A stretch of 64,000 bases of DNA. Origin: Verrucomicrobiales bacterium. GTDB taxonomy: Bacteria; Verrucomicrobiota; Verrucomicrobiia; Verrucomicrobiales; DEV007. The first letter of the stretch is position 1. The number at the start of each line of letters is the position of its first letter. A model generated the notes under the pieces. It was not told the DNA's origin, made no database searches, and saw nothing but the letters and a program-made list of their open reading frames with translations. Location: NCBI GenBank assembly GCA_029212615.1, contig JARGPJ010000014.1, forward strand, positions 1-64,000, read 5' to 3'. This document shows, piece after piece, positions 17,377 through 28,781 of the stretch. Both the position numbers and the translations under genes were made by a program.

Positions 17377-18447
17377 ATGGCAGATTCGTTTCTCAGCACG
17401 ATTGAAGAAATTAAAACCTTACGAGCTCAGCTTGAGGGGGATGGAGGGAAGCTCGTTCTCACCAATGGCGCGTTTGATATCCTGCACGTCGGGCATGTAA
17501 GGTATCTGAAAGAGGCGGCAGCTCTCGGAGACAGGCTGGTCGTTGCCATCAACAGCGATGAATCAGTTCGTGAGCTGAAAGGTTCCGGTCGCCCCATCAA
17601 TAGTGTTTTTGAAAGAGCCGAGATGCTGAGAGCTCTGGAATGCGTGGACCGGGTTGTCGAGTTCAGAGAGCGCCGTGCCACCGGAGTGATCGAGGCGATC
17701 AATCCTCATGTTTACACCAAGGGGGGGGACTACACCGCCGATTCGTTGATCGATGAAGAAAAGGACCTCCTGGATCGTCTTGGGTGCGAAATCCGGATTC
17801 TCTCCCTGGTGCCGGGAAAATCGACCAGTTCGACTTTGTCAAAATTGTCCGGGAATGAAGAGAAACGGGCAAAAATCGCGATTCTGGGTTCGGGTAAAGG
17901 ATCGAATGCACAGGCGATTCTCAGTGCTGCTGAAAGCGGAGCGCTCGGAGGTGAGGTCGCGGTAGTGATGTCCGATGTCGCCGATTCGGGCATTCTCGAT
18001 ATCGCCCGCGGATTCGATGTGCCGGCTTTGTTTGTTGATCCGGGAACGCAGAAGGCCGGTCAACTAACCGATGCAGCATTGAAGGAGATCGGCGACCGGC
18101 TCAATTCCTACGGCGTTGATCTCGTGGTCCTGGCTGGTTTTATGAGGGTGATTCGAGAGCCACTCCTCAGTGTCTTTCAGGGAAGGATCCTGAATCTTCA
18201 TCCTTCGTTGCTTCCGGAATTCCCCGGACTGAATCCGGTCGCGAAAGCGCTCGATGCGAATGTCAGGGAGACCGGATGTACCGTTCATCTTGTCGATGCC
18301 GGAATTGATAGCGGGAAAATATTGAGGCAGGAAAGCCTCCCTGTTTACCCCGATGATTCGGTGGAATCGCTCACCGCGCGAATCCACGAAATCGAGCACC
18401 AAATCTATCCGGAAGTCATTGCCGGGCAGCTTGCGAAGTTGGTCTAG
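17377..18447 (+). CDS. RfaE2-like adenylyltransferase fused to PurN formyltransferase
   Basis: 356 residues from the ATG at 17377; GGAGG stands only two bases before it, so the in-frame TTG at 17368 is less likely. Residues 1-155 match the RfaE domain II/HldE adenylyltransferase: TNGAFDILHVGHVRYL with the HxGH nucleotide motif at 37-40, INSDESVRELKG, and the end VPGKSTSSTL. They would make ADP-activated heptose for lipopolysaccharide. Residues 164-356 match glycinamide ribonucleotide formyltransferase of purine synthesis: SGKGSNAQA at 172-180, NLHPSLLP with N273 and H275, and D311 in IDSGK. All three catalytic residues are kept. Both halves therefore look active although they serve unrelated pathways. 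No frameshift or stop separates them. Confidence 0.9.
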   Translation: MADSFLSTIEEIKTLRAQLEGDGGKLVLTNGAFDILHVGHVRYLKEAAALGDRLVVAINSDESVRELKGSGRPINSVFERAEMLRALECVDRVVEFRERRATGVIEAINPHVYTKGGDYTADSLIDEEKDLLDRLGCEIRILSLVPGKSTSSTLSKLSGNEEKRAKIAILGSGKGSNAQAILSAAESGALGGEVAVVMSDVADSGILDIARGFDVPALFVDPGTQKAGQLTDAALKEIGDRLNSYGVDLVVLAGFMRVIREPLLSVFQGRILNLHPSLLPEFPGLNPVAKALDANVRETGCTVHLVDAGIDSGKILRQESLPVYPDDSVESLTARIHEIEHQIYPEVIAGQLAKLV

Positions 18448-19517
18448 ATCTCAACCGCGAAGCGATCGTCACTTTTGATCGATTTCACGACGGCCGTCAT
18501 GAGATCGATGACTTCTTCCACGTCGCCAAAATCCGCCATTTCAACAATGGAGTGCATGTACCGAAGCGGAAGAGAAATCAAACCGCAGGGAATGCCGCTT
18601 CTGAGATGATAGATCGAATCGGTATCAGTTCCGGAGTAGCGGGATGATGATTCGTGCTGCAGCGTGATCCGGCTCGCTGCGGCTTGTTCGATGATGCGTT
18701 CTACCACCTGAGGGTGATTGCAGGTGCCGTGGGTGATGGAAGGACCTCCGCCGAGGGTGATTTTACCGTGCTGAGCATGCTTGATCTCAGGACTGTCAGT
18801 TGCATGCGTCACGTCAAGAACGAGGCAGATGTCAGGCTGCAGGCGGTAGGCTGCCATTTTGGCGCCATACCCGCCGATTTCCTCCTGAACGGCGTTAAGA
18901 GCAATGCATGTTGCGGTGGGCCTGTTATCGGCAAGACGTCGCGTCACTTCCGAAATAATGAAGCCGCCAATTCGGTTGTCGAGAGCACGACCCACGATCT
19001 GGTTTTTGCCGAAGGGGACGGCACTGTCGGAATAGACGGAGGGATGGCCGACTCGAATCCCCATCTCTTCGACTTCTTTGGCGGATTTCGCCCCGATGTC
19101 GACATAAAGTTCGTGAACTTCAGGCGCCTTTTCACCGTCCTTCCGGTCCCTGATGTGAATGGCGGTGTTACCGATAATACCTAAGACATCCCCTTTGTCC
19201 CCGAAGATGGTGAGGCGACGACCCCGGGCGGTGGCCCAGTCGGATCCCCCGATGCGGTCGACGTGCAGGTATCCATCGTCCGTGATGTACTTGACGATGA
19301 ATCCGATTTCGTCGGCATGCGCTTCGATCATGATCGTCGGTGCCTCTTCGTCGGTGCCTTTGACGGTAGCCCAGGCGCTACCATAGGTATCGCTCTCGAC
19401 CGAGTCGGCGAATTCTCGGCACCGCTTGGCCCAGACTCGTTGGCCTTTCACTTCAAACCCGGTTGGGCTGGGGGTGTTGAGAAGTTCGTAGAGAAATGAT
19501 TCAGCTGCTTTGTCCAT
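18444..19517 (-). CDS. M42-family aminopeptidase/glutamyl aminopeptidase-like
   Basis: 357 residues, normal for FrvX/PepA-like M42 enzymes, which form large cytosolic assemblies and trim peptides with two metal ions. The ligands are seen in EAHADEIGF (His), RALDNRIGG (Asp), NAVQEEIGGYGA (catalytic Glu pair), LVLDVTHATD (Asp) and the late RYMHSIVE (His). An unusual feature is only that its stop overlaps the stop of the convergent fusion gene by four bases. Likely a single-gene unit; it starts 24 bases beyond the gyrA stop, so it may be read through from gyrA. Confidence 0.9.
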   Translation of the reverse strand: MDKAAESFLYELLNTPSPTGFEVKGQRVWAKRCREFADSVESDTYGSAWATVKGTDEEAPTIMIEAHADEIGFIVKYITDDGYLHVDRIGGSDWATARGRRLTIFGDKGDVLGIIGNTAIHIRDRKDGEKAPEVHELYVDIGAKSAKEVEEMGIRVGHPSVYSDSAVPFGKNQIVGRALDNRIGGFIISEVTRRLADNRPTATCIALNAVQEEIGGYGAKMAAYRLQPDICLVLDVTHATDSPEIKHAQHGKITLGGGPSITHGTCNHPQVVERIIEQAAASRITLQHESSSRYSGTDTDSIYHLRSGIPCGLISLPLRYMHSIVEMADFGDVEEVIDLMTAVVKSIKSDDRFAVEI

Positions 19518-19541
19518 AGGAAAATAAGTGATGTCCGCGGA

Positions 19542-22193
19542 TTACGACTGATCCTGTTCCTCCGTCGCCGGTGGGGTTTCGGCTCCTGCCTCGGCTTCGG
19601 TGGAAAGTTCCTCCTCCTCTTCCTCATTCACGACGCGGGCAATGTCCTGGATCGACTCTCCGTCTTTCGTTTTCATGAGAATGACGCCCTGAGCGTTTCG
19701 ACCGGTGAGTCTTGCGCTCGATGCTTTGATGCGGACAGACTGTCCCTTGTTCGTCATGAGCATGACGTCATCATCTTCCGCGACGCGGAGCGCTTTGACA
19801 ACACGACCGGTTTTCTCGGTCACTTTCATGGTGATGACTCCTTTGCCGCCGCGACCTTTCGTGGGGTAGTCCTCAAAAGGCGTTCGTTTGCCGAGACCTT
19901 TCTCACTGACAACGAGAAGTTGCTCAGTGCTGTCGACCACGGCAAGGGAGACGAGAAAGTCATCCGGTCCCGGTCGAATGCCGGCGACACCTGATGAAGG
20001 GCGCCCCATCGAGCGGATATTCGATTCGTTGGTCCGAACGGCGTAACCTTTACTGGTCACCAGTGAAATATCATCGGTGCCATCGGTCATCTTCACATCG
20101 ATGAGCTCGTTGCCCTCTTCGATCTTGATGGCGATGATTCCATCTTTTCGGAAGTTACGGAAATCAGACAGTTTCGTCTTTTTCACTTTGCCGCTTCGGG
20201 TCGCGAAAAGAACGAACTGGTCATCAACGAAGGTGGCGTCTTTGTCTTCATTACCCACTGCGACAATGCGGAGGACTGAGGCGATCGACTCTTCGGGTTT
20301 GAGATTGAGCAGGTTCTTAATCGAACGGCCTTTTGCAATACGGCTGCCCTCCGGAATTTGGAAAACGCGCTCGATGTAGACCCGTCCCGTGTTCGTGAAG
20401 AACATGAGGTAGTCGTGCGAGGTCGCAGCGAAAAGGTGCTCAACGAAGTCAGCTTCCTCCTCCTCGTTGATCACTTCACGCGTTTCCATGCCTTTGAGGC
20501 CTTTCCCGCCGCGGGCCTGGGTGCGGAACTCAGTCGCGAGAGTGCGCTTGATGTATCCGCGGTGTGAAATGGTGATCATGTTAGACTCATTTGCAATGAG
20601 GTCCACATTGGCGATCTCCCCCTCGTAGGCGGCGAAATCCGTCTTTCTCGGGGTTGCCCATTTCTCCTGGATCTCGCGAAGCTCGTCCTTGATAATTTGA
20701 AGAACACGCTCTTCACGGGCGATAATATCGAGGAGGTCCTTGATCGTCTCAATGAGTTCATCATAGTCCGCCTTGATCTTGTCGCGTTCGAGTCCAACGA
20801 GTTGATAGAGACGAAGCTCAAGGATGTGGTTCACTTGCGTGTCGGTGAAAACGTAACGGCCTTCTTCAATCTGGAGGCTGGGCTGATCGCGGAGGAGGAT
20901 GCCGAGGGCTTCGACCTCTGTCGGAGTGAAGGTGTATGCCTTGATCTTTTCCCGTGCTTCATCGCGCGTTTTCGAGTCGCGAATCATCCGGATGAAGTCA
21001 TCCAGGTTTCCGAGAGCAAGAAGGTAGGCCTCCAGCTTCTCTGCGTTCTTTTCCGCTTGAGCAAGCAGCCAGCGGGTTCGGCGGAGAATCACTTCGCGAC
21101 GATGCTCAATGTAACAAACGAGAGCATCTTTCACTGACAGGAGCTTCGGACGACGGTCGTCGATCGCCAGCATGTTGGCGGAGTAGGATGACTCGAGCGC
21201 CGTGTGCTTGTAGAGATTGTTCAGAACAACCTGAGCACGTGAGTCACGCTTGAGGTCAACGACGACGCGGGTGTTTTCATCGGACTCATCACGGACTGCG
21301 GAGATTTCAGGGAGAATCTTCAGGTTGGCAAGTTCGGCAATTCGTTCCACGAGACGCGCCCGGTTCACGACGTAGGGGATTTCCGTGATAATGATTTGTT
21401 CACGCCCCGTTTTCGTTTCTTCAACCGTGGCACGACCTCTTACGCGAATCGATCCGCGCCCCGTCCGTGAGTAGTCTTGTATGCCCTTCTGCCCGAGAAT
21501 GGTACAGCCGGTAGGGAAGTCAGGTCCTTTGATCAGTTGAAGAAGTTCTTCATGAGTGATGTCCGGATTGTCGATTGTCGCGCAGACTCCATCAATCACC
21601 TCGCCGAGGTTGTGTGGGGGAATATTCGTCGCCATTCCGACCGCGATACCCGTGCCTCCGTTGACGAGAAGGTTGGGGACTGCGGCGGGAAACACGACAG
21701 GCTCCTGACGGGTTTCGTCGTAGTTCTGAATGAAGTCGACCGTGTCCTTCTCCATGTCCGTCATGAGAACATGACCGACATGAGTGAGGCGGGCCTCGGT
21801 ATATCGCATCGCTGCAGGAGGATCGCCTTCGACCGAACCGAAGTTACCCTGGCCTTGAATCAGGATTTCGCGCATCGTCCATGGCTGCGCCATGTTCACG
21901 AGGGTCGGGTAAATCGTCGCTTCACCGTGCGGGTGATAGTTACCGGAGGTATCACCACAAATCTTAGCGCACTTCCGGTAGTGTTTTCCCGGGGCAAGAC
22001 CGAGGTCATTCATCGCAAGGAGAATGCGCCGCTGGGAAGGTTTCAAGCCATCACGGGCGTCAGGCAGGGCCCGTGAAATGATGACCGACATCGAATAGTC
22101 GAGAAATGAATTCGACATTTCGTCGGCCACGGAGATGGGCTCGATGTCTCTGTCATGGGGTGGTATTTCGGGGGCAGGATCGTTGTCAGCCAT
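19542..22193 (-). CDS. gyrA: DNA gyrase subunit A
   Basis: 883 residues. The breakage-reunion domain has the active tyrosine Y131 in [10 protein letters not shown]. The quinolone-determining stretch reads [10 protein letters not shown] at 87-96, so the places of E. coli S83 and D87 hold Ala92 and Pro96. A GyrA box variant (ARGGKGLKG) and six-bladed C-terminal repeats follow, ending in an acidic tail. With GyrB it introduces negative supercoils. gyrB lies directly upstream on the same strand with a 137-base gap, so the pair is probably one operon in the order gyrB-gyrA. Confidence 0.97.
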   Translation of the reverse strand: MADNDPAPEIPPHDRDIEPISVADEMSNSFLDYSMSVIISRALPDARDGLKPSQRRILLAMNDLGLAPGKHYRKCAKICGDTSGNYHPHGEATIYPTLVNMAQPWTMREILIQGQGNFGSVEGDPPAAMRYTEARLTHVGHVLMTDMEKDTVDFIQNYDETRQEPVVFPAAVPNLLVNGGTGIAVGMATNIPPHNLGEVIDGVCATIDNPDITHEELLQLIKGPDFPTGCTILGQKGIQDYSRTGRGSIRVRGRATVEETKTGREQIIITEIPYVVNRARLVERIAELANLKILPEISAVRDESDENTRVVVDLKRDSRAQVVLNNLYKHTALESSYSANMLAIDDRRPKLLSVKDALVCYIEHRREVILRRTRWLLAQAEKNAEKLEAYLLALGNLDDFIRMIRDSKTRDEAREKIKAYTFTPTEVEALGILLRDQPSLQIEEGRYVFTDTQVNHILELRLYQLVGLERDKIKADYDELIETIKDLLDIIAREERVLQIIKDELREIQEKWATPRKTDFAAYEGEIANVDLIANESNMITISHRGYIKRTLATEFRTQARGGKGLKGMETREVINEEEEADFVEHLFAATSHDYLMFFTNTGRVYIERVFQIPEGSRIAKGRSIKNLLNLKPEESIASVLRIVAVGNEDKDATFVDDQFVLFATRSGKVKKTKLSDFRNFRKDGIIAIKIEEGNELIDVKMTDGTDDISLVTSKGYAVRTNESNIRSMGRPSSGVAGIRPGPDDFLVSLAVVDSTEQLLVVSEKGLGKRTPFEDYPTKGRGGKGVITMKVTEKTGRVVKALRVAEDDDVMLMTNKGQSVRIKASSARLTGRNAQGVILMKTKDGESIQDIARVVNEEEEEELSTEAEAGAETPPATEEQDQS

Positions 22194-22330
22194 AGGAAAT
22201 TTTTGTGTAAACGGGACAGTCTGAGATCATGCCCCGGGGAGGCGTTGAACTCTGTGATGAAAATACTTAATGTTGCTTTCCTGAAAAAGGGGGAAGGCCT
22301 GTTGTCCAGCCCGTCCCGGTATTCAGTCTC

Positions 22331-25067
<2,737 letters not shown>

Positions 25068-25075
25068 CGGTTTGC

Positions 25076-25100
25076 GGCTTTTTCAGGGGGCAAAAAAGCC
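25076..25100. repeat. Hairpin upstream of the gyrB promoter region
   Basis: GGCTTTTT (25076-25083) pairs with AAAAAGCC (25093-25100) around nine bases. It is too A/T-rich at its core to be a strong terminator. It lies just upstream of the candidate gyrB promoter. Gyrase promoters are often supercoiling-sensitive, but I see nothing here that proves such control. Confidence 0.3.
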
Positions 25101-25182
25101 CATTTTTGAGCTATTTCTGCGATCTGTCCTCATGAACGCCATTTTTGGAGGATTTCGACCGGAAGAGGAGATGAAATCAGTA

Positions 25183-25216
25183 CAGAAAACAGGGTTGGAT
25201 CAGCGATCCAACCCTG
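25183..25216 (-). terminator. Intrinsic terminator of the 25245-27977 gene
   Basis: A perfect 12-pair stem (CAGGGTTGGATC at 25190-25201, GATCCAACCCTG at 25205-25216) with a three-base loop is followed on the minus strand by TTTTCTG. It lies 29 bases beyond the stop codon at 25245 and separates this gene from gyrB. Confidence 0.85.
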
Positions 25217-25244
25217 CTGAATAGAGCGCTGAAAAGAGGGCTCT

Positions 25245-27977
25245 TCAGCCTTCTTTCATGTAGGCAATGAGGTCGGCGACATCCTGAGCGGTGAGGCCGA
25301 GTTGCGCGGCTGACATCATGAGTGATCGTGTCATTTTCCGCTTCGCTTTGATCTTGCCTTTGGGGACCATCTGGGTAACGCCGCCCATGCTCACGGTGAT
25401 GGTGGGGTTTCCTTCCTGAATCACCATGCCGTGGATCGTTTTTCCATCCTGCATTTTGATCTCAACCCCGTCAAAGCCGTGCGCGATATCGGCACTGGGG
25501 TCAATGATAGAGCGGGCGATGACTTCATTGGTTTGTGTCAGGCCCCAGCCGTCGAGGGCAGGCCCGAACTGAACACCCATGCCGCCGATCTCGTGGCACA
25601 TGATGCATCGCGCTGAGGTTGCCTTGCCTTTGGCGGGATCGCCGGTGAGGGCGAGGACCTCTTCGACCGTGATCGCATTCTTCATTGCTTCGTCAGGCTC
25701 CGGCGTCGTGATTTCCTGAATCACTACTTTGGCGGGATTGTAAATTCCCCGTTCCCTGAGTTGGGTCATGAGGTCGTAGGATTGCCAATGATTGTTTGCC
25801 CGGTTCATGAGCCACCAGATCGCATCGGATTTCAGGGGGGTATCCAGCATCGCCAGGTTGAGCATGGCATCGACCGCTGTCTTCGAGTTGATAAATGCGA
25901 TCGCATCCAGGGCCTGCTTCCGGAGCTTCTGGCTGAGGCCTTCGTTCTTCACGCGCATCGTGAAATCCTCGACCGCGGAGGCGGGATGCAAACGCCACGC
26001 AATCGCTGCGAAAGGTTCGCTCCAGGCGCGGGCATCCTCGCTGCCCATCGCCGCTTTGATCGCCTCGTAGACTTCCTTCTCTTTGCCGGTCGCTCCGGTG
26101 CCGAGAGCTTCAAGATAGCTGCGGTCTTCGCCATCGAAACCTGAGGCAATCATCACGAGGATGTCTTTTGAGGTTTCGATTGTTTCGTTTCGCATGGAGA
26201 GAGCCACTTCACGACGAACGGCAGGGCTTTCATCGGCCGCAAGGCGCATTGCGCTCGCAAGGAAGTCGAGATTCGCCCGGCGCATTGCGCGGTAGGCTGC
26301 GATCTTGAGTTCAGGTGTTGTCTGGTCGGCGGGATACCCGGCGACACGTGGCCCGCTCACGCCGAGTTGATAGAGAAGATAAACAGCGCGCGCCTGAATG
26401 TAGGGGTTTTCGTCTTTGAGAAGTTCAGCCACGGGATCAAGGGCGGCACGCCCCTGTGCCTTGAGCCTTTCAAAGCCCAGTGAGCGGACATTCGGAGCAG
26501 GGGATTTCAGAGCGAGGATTTGTCCTTCGATGGTCTCGAGATCGATCTCAGGGACGACTGATGTAAAGCCCTTCGGGGCGATACGGTAGATGGCACCTGA
26601 GCAGGTTTCGTCAAGGTCCTGGTGGCCGCCAACGCGGGGATCATACCAGTCGGAAACGTAAAGCGCGCCGTCAGGTCCCACTGCGATATCGGAAGGGCGG
26701 AAAAGCGTTTTGGTGTCGTCGACGACACTGTCGCTGCCACCGAGGAAGTCGGATCCGGCAAATTCTCCGGCGGCGTTACTGGTGATGAAGTCCATGCGCT
26801 CGAGCTTCATTCCTGCGCCATCCAGTTCAGGTTGGTATCCGAAGACGACGTTTCGTCCGGCCTCGCAGGCGAGGAAGGTTCCGATCCACTCATCGCCGAG
26901 TGCGCCGTTTTCATAGTAGACGTTGCCGGTCGGAGAGCCGCCGCCGTAGACGTCGCCGGCAGGAGTGATTCCGGGATCGTCCTGACGCCACTCAGCGACG
27001 GGAATGGTTTGGCCGGGTCGTTTGTCGACGCGCCAGGTGCGTTGACCGTCGTTGGAGGAGAAGCCGAAGTTGGCATACTCCATGACCCAGCTCACGCGGC
27101 AGGCAGGGGGGTCATCATTGTCATTCTGAAAGACATCCCCGAAAGAATTGATCGACTGCTCATAGGAGTTCCGGTAGTTGAAGCCGATGATTTCCACGTC
27201 GCTGCCGTCCGGATTCATCCGTGCGGTGAATCCACCGACATAAGTGTGCCCGTCATCACTCGGCGTTCCGGCGAGTGATGCTCCGTCGTAAGGAAACTCG
27301 AACGGTCCGATCGCCTTGGGGCGGTAGGATCCGAAAATGGTAAAAGTTTTCCCCGATTTGTCGGTGAATTTACCCCCGCAGTTTCCCTGGTTGAAATACC
27401 ATTTCCCGTCCGGGCCCACCGTGACGGAATGGAGTGAGTGGTCATGGTTTTGACCGTTGAATCCGGTGAGGAGAACGTCGCGTTTATCAACCGCGGGATC
27501 GAATTTCAGGTCGCGATCTTCGTCGGTGTAGACGAGAAGGTGAGGGGGCTGCGAAACGACGATTTGGTTGTCAATGACGGCGACTCCGAGAGGGGCGATG
27601 AGGAGCGGTTCCCGGACGAAGGTGTGACTGGAGTCAGCCTTGCCGTCCCCATCTGTGTCTTCGAGCACCTTGATGCAGTCGCCTTCGGGCTGTCGGTCGA
27701 AGTTACGACGGTAGCGAACCCCTTCTGCCACCCAGATGCGGCCGTCCTTGTCGATATCAATGTTTGTCGGATTGTAGAGATGAGGAGAACTGGCCCAGAG
27801 TGTCACTTCGAGTCCCTCGGGAACAACGAACATGTCTTCCGGAACGATCTCCGCCCCGGCCTCAGGGTAGGTGGCGACCTCTTCCTGGGCGTGCGAAGTG
27901 AGCGGGAGTTGGGAGGTGGTGAACAGGCAGAACGCCGCTGCGACCGGAAGGGGGAATAGGAGGAGTGAAGGTTTCAT
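25245..27977 (-). CDS. PVC-type secreted beta-propeller/HEAT/haem c protein (1)
   Basis: 910 residues with a signal peptide (about 1-30). Residues 50-480 form a soluble-dehydrogenase-like beta-propeller, shown by repeated NIDIDKDGRIWVAEG, VTVGPDGKWYFNQG and IAVGPDGALYVSDWYDP strands. A helical HEAT-like part follows (FERLKAQGRAALDPVAELL, AVRREVALSMR). The C-terminal 130 residues hold one CxxCH haem site (RCIMCHEIGG) and a likely axial Met. Such proteins are a known expansion of Planctomycetes and Verrucomicrobia and are thought to oxidise sugars or alcohols in the periplasm. Substrate and electron acceptor are unknown. It is a single-gene unit closed by the terminator at 25183-25216. Confidence 0.9.
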   Translation of the reverse strand: MKPSLLLFPLPVAAAFCLFTTSQLPLTSHAQEEVATYPEAGAEIVPEDMFVVPEGLEVTLWASSPHLYNPTNIDIDKDGRIWVAEGVRYRRNFDRQPEGDCIKVLEDTDGDGKADSSHTFVREPLLIAPLGVAVIDNQIVVSQPPHLLVYTDEDRDLKFDPAVDKRDVLLTGFNGQNHDHSLHSVTVGPDGKWYFNQGNCGGKFTDKSGKTFTIFGSYRPKAIGPFEFPYDGASLAGTPSDDGHTYVGGFTARMNPDGSDVEIIGFNYRNSYEQSINSFGDVFQNDNDDPPACRVSWVMEYANFGFSSNDGQRTWRVDKRPGQTIPVAEWRQDDPGITPAGDVYGGGSPTGNVYYENGALGDEWIGTFLACEAGRNVVFGYQPELDGAGMKLERMDFITSNAAGEFAGSDFLGGSDSVVDDTKTLFRPSDIAVGPDGALYVSDWYDPRVGGHQDLDETCSGAIYRIAPKGFTSVVPEIDLETIEGQILALKSPAPNVRSLGFERLKAQGRAALDPVAELLKDENPYIQARAVYLLYQLGVSGPRVAGYPADQTTPELKIAAYRAMRRANLDFLASAMRLAADESPAVRREVALSMRNETIETSKDILVMIASGFDGEDRSYLEALGTGATGKEKEVYEAIKAAMGSEDARAWSEPFAAIAWRLHPASAVEDFTMRVKNEGLSQKLRKQALDAIAFINSKTAVDAMLNLAMLDTPLKSDAIWWLMNRANNHWQSYDLMTQLRERGIYNPAKVVIQEITTPEPDEAMKNAITVEEVLALTGDPAKGKATSARCIMCHEIGGMGVQFGPALDGWGLTQTNEVIARSIIDPSADIAHGFDGVEIKMQDGKTIHGMVIQEGNPTITVSMGGVTQMVPKGKIKAKRKMTRSLMMSAAQLGLTAQDVADLIAYMKEG

Positions 27978-28115
27978 GAGATATTCAGAAAGCCCATTTT
28001 GATACAGAAGTATCGCATATCAAGCGATCGGATAGGCCGGTTGACGCCAACGGAAGTTGGAAATCTCCGCAAAGTGAGCTTGCCAATTGAAGCGTGCGAT
28101 TGAGACTGTTCTGTC

Positions 28116-28778
28116 ATGGCCGCGCCTTCCAAGCCTTTACTGATCTTTGACTTCGACGGAACTCTGGCTAATACGCTGGAAGCCGGAATCGCGATCTTCA
28201 ATGATCTTTCCGGAAGCTATGGGCTGAAGGCCGTAACTGTCGACGAAGTGGAGGAGTTGCGGAAGTTGAACACAAGAGCACTCCTCGACCAGCTCGGCAT
28301 CTCAAGAATCATGGCGGTGAAGCTGGGGGCCCATATCCGAAAGGTCCTGCATCAACAGATGGATCAAGTCGAAATGATTCAGGGGGTGAAGGAAGCGGTT
28401 CTCGACCTTCACGGAGCCGGGTATCAGCTGGGTATTCTCAGTTCCAATTCCGCGGGAAATGTCCGCATGGTTCTCGAACGTTTTGAGCTTCTCGATTGTT
28501 TTAACTTCATCGAGGCCGGGGTGAGCCTATTCGGAAAATCCCATCGCATTCTCAGCGTGTTGCGGAAGGAGAATATTTCGGCGGAGTCGGCGATTTACGT
28601 GGGGGATGAGACCCGGGATATGGAGGCTGCGCGGGACAGTAAAGTCACCGCGCTCGCCGTTTGCTGGGGGGCTAACGGGCGGGAGGCGATGGAGACAGAG
28701 GGACCGGAATTTTGTATCGATCACCCGCGTGAGTTGATCGGCTGCGCGTCGACTTTTGAAAAGTCATCGGCGATCTAG
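28116..28778 (+). CDS. HAD-family phosphatase
   Basis: 220 residues. Motif I FDFDGTLANT is at 11-20, motif II LGILSSNSAGN, the motif III Lys is in FGKSHRI, and motif IV is AIYVGDETRDMEAA. The helical cap places it with phosphoglycolate phosphatase-like enzymes. It resembles the HAD gene at 14650 only at family level, with clearly different cap sequence. Substrate is not predictable. It stands alone, diverging from the haem/propeller gene and converging with the TPR gene, three bases away. Confidence 0.88.
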   Translation: MAAPSKPLLIFDFDGTLANTLEAGIAIFNDLSGSYGLKAVTVDEVEELRKLNTRALLDQLGISRIMAVKLGAHIRKVLHQQMDQVEMIQGVKEAVLDLHGAGYQLGILSSNSAGNVRMVLERFELLDCFNFIEAGVSLFGKSHRILSVLRKENISAESAIYVGDETRDMEAARDSKVTALAVCWGANGREAMETEGPEFCIDHPRELIGCASTFEKSSAI

Positions 28779-28781
28779 GCA

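Noticed and set aside
26622..27278. 218-codon plus-strand frame
   Set aside because: Antisense of the beta-propeller part of the haem protein gene.
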